Positions 15,918 to 21,262 of a DNA stretch of 21,262 bases are shown piece after piece; the stretch's first letter is position 1, and each line of letters opens with the position of its first letter. Source of the stretch: Chara braunii (lineage: Eukaryota; Streptophyta; Charophyceae; Charales; Characeae); contig BFEA01000467.1 of NCBI GenBank assembly GCA_003427395.1, forward strand, positions 323,996 to 345,257, given 5' to 3'. The notes beneath the pieces were generated by a model, which saw only the letters and a list, made by a program, of their open reading frames with translations, had not been told where the DNA came from and did no database searches. A program made the translations under genes and the position numbers.

Positions 15918-17499
15918 GTAAGTCATTTCTGCGACGGTTATTCTTGTTTGTGGTTGGAAAAACAAAAGTGACAAAAAAGAGACCAATGATGGCAAATGAT
16001 ACAAATATATTGCGATCCATTGCTTTATGGGAAAAATCCATGTTCTATGGCATTCTCTGCAGCCATAAAACTCTCAAAAGTAAGTGATTGTAATTGTGTT
16101 CAATCATTTTTTGTTCATGTTCATCAGAAGTATTATAATTTGATTAATCATAAACAATTCAATATCACTGATGTCCAATCACTTTGTTGATAGTAATTGT
16201 GCATGGTCTACTACCTTATCCATGGAATACAACAACGCAAATTGATGGTCTTGCAGTTCGCGCTCAACTTCATCAACGTGGCGAGCCTCGTATGCGCGAG
16301 GCACGGTGAAGAGGGAGTGAAAAGAAGAATGAGAAAAGTGAATGGTTTAAGTGTGCCCTTCATGTTTGTCTTGTTTTTTTGTTTTTTTTAAATAAATTTT
16401 ACCGGTTGTTTCGCAAAGTGCGCTCTTCTAGCTCATACAGACATCTGAGAATATATTTGGAGAAAGACAGTCCTGCCTGCTTTCTGATGAAGTTGTTGGA
16501 ATCAGCGGCTGTATTTTGCAGTTTTTCATCCTCTGTTTTTTTGGGCTAGCATGTTTGGTTGACAGCTGTGCTGATTGTAAAGGGGGACCTGCAGCCAAGA
16601 AGAAAAACGTTTTTTATTGGAGAAATGGATCCGGAAGGCTTACTGTCTTCGCCTGAATAGATTCTTCCTGGTCGTTATTTCTGCATTTGGACTGAATGCT
16701 GCACAAAATGCTCTTAGAATGACCGGGTGCGTTTGGATGAAGACGGTAGGGTGGGAACGGCTTATTAGAGAGGACGGGCGGAATTGTGTCCACCTAGCCC
16801 TCACACGACCTACTGCGATGGTGAAGTTTGTCCACCGAGTGCCGCGATCCTTGTGATGGATTCTTCCCTGACTACAAGGCCCCACACCCAAAGTTTGCCA
16901 GCCCGGGAACGACAGCCTGTCAGATTTTCGATCCTGCAGCCCAAGTTTTTCACAGAGAGAGCCTCCATTAAACTCGGAAGCACGACCACAGAAAGTCCTG
17001 AGCTTCGAGTGTGTTGGCTATGGTACTGGTAGTTGAACATAGCCTGCACTACGAGCGTCCTGAGCTTCAGGAGTACGGCTGGGGCCAATCACCCGTCAAC
17101 GAGTTTGCCAACCATAGCCCATCTCTCTGTAGAAGCTTTGTGTGCACACAGGAAAACGTGCAGAATGATAGACGTGTTTTAAATTTTAATGCCTTTTTGT
17201 GCACAGGAAGACGTTGAAGAATGGCTGTCCATGTGCAGATGACCGTCGGAGGATAACCTTTGTCCACGGCGGAGCCAAAAAATTGGAGTGGTCAGTCCAA
17301 TTTGGCCGTGAAAGCTTTTGCCAGGACAGACGAGAGTCAAGATCCTTCCAGGTCATTTGTCACTGCAATAACAGTGCGAACAATACGAACAGATAGAGCT
17401 AATGCGCACATGCAAGGCCGGAAACAAGGATACCTGGATAGTGACAAGCCTTCTTCGGCATACCACTATCTTACCTCACACGACCTTTGGGACTAAAGC
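15918..17499. other. Intron 5-6, first part
   Basis: No exon was recognised. It includes foldback F5 and a weak internal duplication, TGTGCACACAGGAAAACGTG at 17141 against TTGTGCACAGGAAGACGTTG at 17196. Confidence 0.5.
16642..16749. repeat. Foldback element F5 (diverged)
   Basis: CTGTCTTCGCCTGAATAGA and CCTGGTCGTTATTTCTGCATTTGG on the left; AGAATGACCGGGTGCG and GATGAAGACGGTAG on the right. It has the same ends as F1-F3 with more arm mismatches. Confidence 0.7.
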
Positions 17500-18415
17500 T
17501 TTTTTTTTTTTTTTTTTAAATGAAACGGTATTCACCAGTTCGCAGTAGCTGATGCAGATCCCAGGGCTCGATCCCTAGATCCCCACCTTACCTGTGTACA
17601 GTACCTTTGTCAACCCGTAGAGTTGAACCTGCGACCTGTAGGATCGCCAGTGGTAGGTAGAATGTCGTAGGTTACAGGGTATAGGGGATTCGAACTGTAG
17701 ACCTGTCGGGTAGGAGTCTAGACAGTCTAGAGGTCGTAGCTGTAGACTTTCCGAAGGGTCAAAGTCGTAGCTGCTACTTACCTGAAAGGGCAGAGAAGTA
17801 GCTGCTACAGTACCGAAAGGCCAAGTAGAGGTTTCTAGAAGTGGCCTTTCGGAAGTCAGCCCACTGTAGGTCCAGGCAAGTGGGCAAGTGGTGAAGCCCA
17901 CCATGCAGAGTCAGCAGTCCCAGTCCAGTCAAGCAAGTACCGTCTGGGACTGTGTACACCGTGGGCCAGGGAAACAGGGCAGAACAACGAGTCACAGAAG
18001 TATAAATCAAGAGGCCGCGCACAGCCATTCATTCATTCCTGCGGAAGCCATGCGGAAGCGCTGCCTCAGCATCTTGTGCGAGGTCTGCAGTAGGCCCGAA
18101 GTCGAAGTGGGTGAGAGTGACGAGGTGTAGCCATAGCGATAGGGTAGAGGCAGCCAGCTCTGCCATAGCCATAGCTTAGAGTGAAGTGTGTGTGTGTGTG
18201 TGTTGTGTGAGTGTTCGGGGTGTCGCGTGTGGGATATCCAGGGTGGTCCAGTGTGTGTGAACAGTGGGTTGTTGGGCGCCGAGACGCCATAGCCAGTGGA
18301 AGTGAACTCTTACCTGGAAGCCATATCTCTGAATACTGTGTGGGCGCATGTCGCCAGTTTGCTGTGCTGCTGTTTACATACATGAAAAGTGTGAATGAGA
18401 CGAGTCTGATTGCAT
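17500..18415 (-). mobile_element. Poly(A)-type retroposon, copy 2 (inverted)
   Basis: The minus strand runs from ATGCAATCAGACT to ATACCGTTTCA, then TTTAAA and about 18 A residues (T run 17500-17517 on +). The tail supports a non-LTR retroposition mechanism. A tRNA T-arm-like segment, GTCGCAGGTTCAACTCTACG, lies at 17616-17635 on the minus strand, preceded by GATCCTACAG as in a tRNA anticodon/variable region. No target-site duplication was recognised. It forms a 3.8-kb-spaced inverted pair with copy 1. Confidence 0.85.
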
Positions 18416-19491
18416 AAATGAGACGATGCTCCAATCTATGCGTGGGGAGCAAGCTATTTTTGGGTACAATCTCATTCTGGACGAGCTAGTGACGAAGCAG
18501 CTTGCCTGACTCGATCGAATACTGAAGATGGAAGTGGAAAGACTGCAGCAGCCCTATACCGAAGCCCTGTAAGTAAGTGAGCCCGCTTGGGCTGTGAGCG
18601 AGGATGTGAACCTGTCCGTAATGCAGACCACCTGGACCGGTCACGAAGGAAACCGAATGGCCAAATCGAACCGGGCTGGATAAGTCAGCCCGGTTCAGCC
18701 GAGTTGAGATCCTTGCAGATCGACCCACTGTCCCACTCCAATGGAAAGGGACTACCATCCTCCTGTGAAACCACAGGCAAAGGAACGGCCTTGGAAGAAT
18801 TGGTGGGGAAAGAAGATCCGAATCCGAATCCGAATCGGCTCGACTCCAGTACTGTTTTCAGTGCGACTCCTCTAGTGGCAAAAGGGCTTCAGGTGCCTAA
18901 AACACACTGCGTCGCATGCTGCACTGGATTTTGAATTTTCACTTTCAATTTTTTTCCTCCTGCTTTGTGTAACTCAATAACCAGTGCTCCTTCAGTATCC
19001 ATATATATAATATATATTTTCTGTTTGTGACGATATATATATATATCTTGTCACATAACTATGAACTATATATATATGTTGGTCGAATTTCTGTGCCCCC
19101 GATACGGACGAAAACGGATCAGTTGAATGATCAAATACATTGCTGTGCACCGGAATAGTTCTGTTGACCGGGTGCATTCATCCAAGGTACGCTGATGAGG
19201 AATTTGCCTTCGGGGCCATGGAAAATTGCCTCCCCCCCCCCGCCACAGCACTGCTTAGCCTCTAACGACTTACAAGTTACAATATGTTACCCAATTCAAA
19301 ACAACAGGCGTGGAGTAAAGCCAGTCCACGTGGCCCAATTCATTACACACATGTCACTGTTAATAATTACATGGATGCAGTAATGTTATCGGCTACTCCC
19401 TTTAGGATTATCCCAATTTTTTGTTTTCACTCTTGCAAAGCAGGAATGAAGTACTTTCCTTTCTCTGCTGTCGTCCACTGTGCATACTTGG
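18416..19491. other. Intron 5-6, middle part
   Basis: Includes (TA)n tracts at about 19002-19018 and 19064-19078. A small inverted repeat, GTGACG(AT)n against its complement ATCTTGTCAC, lies at 19027-19054. A sequence at 18529-18570 ends in CTGTAAGTAAGT, but its reading frame does not fit a kinesin exon. No gene was recognised. Confidence 0.5.
19027..19054. repeat. GTGACG(AT)n hairpin, remnant of the TA-repeat end
   Basis: GTGACGATATAT on the left and ATATCTTGTCAC on the right form a near-perfect inverted repeat. It resembles the TTTGACG(AT)n junction of the hammerhead elements, without any hammerhead core. Confidence 0.6.
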
Positions 19492-19622
19492 AAGGTCATT
19501 ATAGCTGTACTTGCGCCGTCGTCACCCGAACAGAACGCCCGGTCGTTATAGCTGTACTTGCGCAACACTCGGTTCAGATACAGCTATATTGACTGGCCGT
19601 TCTATTGGGGTGAAGACGGTAG
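19492..19622. repeat. Foldback element F6 with a partial 5' duplicate
   Basis: The full element is about 19515-19622: CCGTCGTCACCCGAACAGAA, CGCCCGGTCGTTATAGCTG on the left; GATACAGCTATATTGACTGG, CGTTCTATTGGGGTGAAGA, CGGTAG on the right. A partial copy of the left inner arm (GGTCATTATAGCTGTACTTGCGC) precedes it at 19493-19515. Confidence 0.82.
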
Positions 19623-19811
19623 TATTAAATGCATGTACTTATGGGCATGTGCGTACAGAATGATGGCCAACCCTGGAGAAGTACTTCGTCTGAGCTTGGG
19701 CCTAGATCAAATGGCAGTCGAGCGCTTTGTTTCCCTGTGGTGTTCCTGTGGTGGCTGGCTTTGGGGGGCAGTATCATTCTGCTACTTCACTCAACTTAGT
19801 TTTTCCCAGGA

Positions 19812-19930
19812 GTGCCTGCTTTTCACGGTGACTTGTCTGTCAGTCCCTGCTTTTCACGGTGACTTGTCTGTCAGTCCCTGCTTTTCACAGTGAATTGTCT
19901 GTCAGTCCCTGCTTTTCACGGTGACTTGTC
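19812..19930 (+). repeat. 31-bp tandem repeat, about 3.8 units
   Basis: The unit contains AGTCCCTGCTTTTCACGGTG and ACTTGTCTGTC. The units are nearly identical (one has CAGTGAATTG). The array ends 44 bases before the exon 6 acceptor. There are no spacers, so it is not a CRISPR array. Confidence 0.92.
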
Positions 19931-19974
19931 ATCGTGTTGACAATCGGCCTGGGTGGTTGGTTGCAATTTCGCAG

Positions 19975-20099
19975 AATTTTGTGGACTTGGCAGGAAGTGA
20001 GCGTGCATCTCAGACAATGGCTGAAGGTACACGATTGAAGGAGGGATGCCATATCAACCGGAGCCTTCTCACGCTCGGAACGGTCATTCGGAAACTCAG
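19975..20099 (+). CDS. NACK: Kinesin-7 (NACK-type) exon 6 in protein order: switch II
   Basis: A 125-nt exon that starts on a codon boundary and ends with AG of a Ser codon. It reads [19 protein letters not shown], then [19 protein letters not shown] and RKL. DLAGSE is kinesin switch II, and the GCHIN.SL.TL helix is the microtubule-binding relay region. RASQ...GTRL(K/R)EGCHIN matches the plant NACK group. The acceptor is TTTCGCAG (ends 19974) and the donor is GTTTGA (20100). Its AG joins the T at 5270 to give Ser, followed by [17 protein letters not shown]. The exon that must follow it therefore lies 14.7 kb upstream in the window. Confidence 0.95.
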
Positions 20100-20138
20100 G
20101 TTTGAGTACAAAACCATCTCTCTCCCCGCTTAAACCCC

Positions 20139-20302
20139 TTTTCAAATATATGACGATATATATATATATATATATATCGTCAAATAGAACTGCCCGGTAA
20201 ACCGTAGGCAGAGAGGGAGAAGAGGACAACAAACGAGGGGCTGTGACAAACTGTTTCGTCGGAGTTTCACCGACTCATCAGGAGGCTGATATATATATAT
20301 AT
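20139..20302 (-). mobile_element. Hammerhead-bearing repeat, copy B (inverted)
   Basis: On the minus strand: (TA)n, TCAGCCTCCTGATGAG through the GGTTTACCGGGC hairpin and CTATTTGACG, then a long (AT)n. It differs from copies A and C by one clear substitution (CTCGTTTG instead of CTCATTTG). It lies 40 bases after exon 6 and points toward that exon. Beyond its AT tract, GTCATATATTTGAA gives a further partial inverted end. Confidence 0.78.
20245..20281 (-). ncRNA. Hammerhead ribozyme-like core, copy B
   Basis: Identical to the 37-nt core at 4851-4887, on the minus strand: CTGATGA, helix II GTCGG/CCGAC, GAA, mini helix III and the cleavage C at 20245. It lacks an obvious helix I, as copy A does. 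It is antisense to the kinesin, so it could self-cleave only in an antisense or element-driven transcript. Confidence 0.6.
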
Positions 20303-20539
20303 GTATTGACATGTGGACATGATGTCCTTTGTCAGGACTGTTTTGATGGGATGGTCCGTGCTAGCCGTCCTGCTGAATGCTGTGCCGATGTAGCTCTCCT
20401 TGGGTATCCTTGTGAACATCCACGTCATCCTCAGCGTGCCTGTCCTATCTGCCGGGATGGGGGCTCCTCTTTCGAACTGGTCAATATAATCAAGCGATCA
20501 GGAGCAACACTAATCGTAGGACAGGAAAAAATATGTTGA
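20303..20539 (+). pseudogene. RING-finger C-terminal half, isolated fragment
   Basis: The frame reads LTCGHDVLCQDCFDGM, then about 30 Cys-containing residues, ACPICRDGGSSFELVNII and KRSG, and stops with TGA at 20537-20539. CGHx4CxxC followed by CPICR is the second half of a C3HC4 RING, an E3 ubiquitin-ligase domain. The first CxxC of the RING is absent. In its place stands the (TA)n and hammerhead element at 20139-20302. It could be the last exon of an unrelated gene, a captured gene fragment carried by an element, or a decayed insertion in the kinesin intron. NACK kinesins have no RING domain, so fusion to the kinesin is unlikely. No splice acceptor is obvious before it. Confidence 0.6.
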
Positions 20540-20843
20540 ATTTTGTAGTGACAGTGGCAATTGGTTTATCTGTGGGGTGTGTCATTTGCTTTCTTCCTGT
20601 CTTTTCTTTGACTTTCTCTTTCTCTTGCCTCTGTGAGGTCTGCTTTCCTCCTCCTTTTCTTTACCTCTTTGCCTTTTGGCTGCGTGCAAGTGGGTCCTTG
20701 TGACACACGGGGATGGGGGCAGCCAGCGCTCAACCTGTCATCCACGTGGGGGGCCTTGTACGTAAGAGGTGATGAACAGGTGGGGCCTTCCTTCTTTTCC
20801 TTTCCTTGTTTTGCTTTTTTTTGCTTTCGCGCTCTGATTCACA
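20540..20843. other. No recognisable feature
   Basis: T/C-rich sequence with no exon, RNA gene or repeat identified. Confidence 0.5.
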
Positions 20844-21178
20844 GTGTGACAATATATATATATATATATACACACTAGGCTACCAGCCGGGCTGCCCGGG
20901 TCGCCTTGTTTGCCCGAGTGGCCTGGCCGTGCGAGGGCCAAAGAGGGTCCCAGCCAAAAAAAAAAACGAATTCCAAGAAATCAGAGAAAAAAACTATGTT
21001 AAGCAGAAAAATAAAGTGAACAACTTTTGCCTGAGGGTCACATCAAAATTCTTCACCAAATTGCAAATAAAAAATAATGTTAAAAGAAATATTTTTGATT
21101 TTTTTTAAAATTCTTTTTGGCCTGGCCGGGCAAGTGGTCCAGGACCACTCTGGTGGCCTAGTATATATATATATATAT
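20844..21178. mobile_element. Candidate MITE flanked by (TA)n
   Basis: The left end ACTAGGCTACCAG (about 20874) and the right end CTGGTGGCCTAGT (21150-21162) are inverted repeats. GTTTGCCCGAGTGGCC on the left against GGCCGGGCAAGTGG on the right gives a second inverted match. Both ends abut TA tracts, as for Tc1/mariner-type MITEs that insert at TA. The interior is AT-rich without coding capacity. Arm identity is imperfect. Confidence 0.55.
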
Positions 21179-21262
21179 TCAGCCTCCTGATGAGTCGGTG
21201 AAACTCCGACGAAACAGTTTGTCACAGCCCCTCATTTGTTGTCCTCTTCTCCCTCTCTGCCT
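21164..21262 (+). mobile_element. Hammerhead-bearing repeat, copy C (cut by window end)
   Basis: (TA)n then TCAGCCTCCTGATGAG... to CTCCCTCTCTGCCT, where the window stops. It is identical to copy A up to the base before the N at 4927. It forms an inverted pair with copy B about 0.86 kb away. Confidence 0.78.
21187..21223 (+). ncRNA. Hammerhead ribozyme-like core, copy C
   Basis: The same 37-nt core as copies A and B, with no changes: CTGATGA at 21187-21193 and the cleavage C at 21223. It is sense to the kinesin intron, so self-cleavage of intron RNA would be possible if the motif is active. No local helix I is visible. Confidence 0.6.

Noticed and set aside
18529-18576. Possible stalk exon before CTGTAAGTAAGT
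   Set aside because: The short frame has a coiled-coil-like start but no acceptor. Upstream it is closed by a stop, and it does not match NACK stalk order.
19812-19930. Regular repeats considered as a CRISPR array
   Set aside because: The units are directly adjacent with no spacers, in a eukaryotic intron.

Overview
The window is eukaryotic nuclear DNA from the plant lineage. It contains nine short exons with GT-AG boundaries, separated by long repeat-rich introns. Together they encode most of a kinesin-7 motor domain plus the start of the stalk. The motor matches the plant NACK/HINKEL (KIN-7A/B) group better than animal CENP-E. TTTAGGG-type heptamers, long introns and Penelope-like hammerhead signals would suit a large charophyte alga such as Chara, but the species is an inference.

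The kinesin exons all lie on the + strand, but not in protein order. By position they read: P-loop exon (3941-4041); then the motor-end and neck/stalk exons (5270-5474, 6441-6554, 6860-6961); then the middle of the motor (7916-8029, 9841-9922, 11068-11135, 15828-15917, 19975-20099). Reading phases fit perfectly only if the 4.9-7.0 kb block is moved behind 20099. The block starts at a T run plus N (4831), contains a second N (4927), and ends in a 32-nt T run (7010-7041). The window's last bases (21262) are the same bases that precede the N at 4927. The simplest reading is a scaffolding error, with 21262 really continuing at about 4928. The N-terminal motor exon(s) and the C-terminal stalk/tail are not in the window.

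Layout: 1-130 is an assembly scar (a copied fragment of a repeat found at 13.1 kb, a Nextera mate-pair junction adapter, then (GA)n). 130-3940 is intergenic or intronic sequence with degenerate TTTAGGG-bearing repeats and three palindromic foldback elements. 3941-11135 holds eight exons and introns with T runs, microsatellites and a tandem duplication over the exon 3 donor. 11136-19974 is mostly dispersed repeats, including an inverted pair of ~915-bp poly(A)-tailed retroposons, with one exon at 15.8 kb. 19975-21262 holds the switch II exon and two hammerhead-like elements in opposite orientation. Between these two lie a RING-like coding fragment and a candidate TA-flanked MITE.

The most interesting non-genic system is a repeat family bounded by (TA)n and carrying an invariant hammerhead-ribozyme-like core (three copies). 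A second is a family of ~110-bp near-perfect foldback elements that shares a short motif with it.
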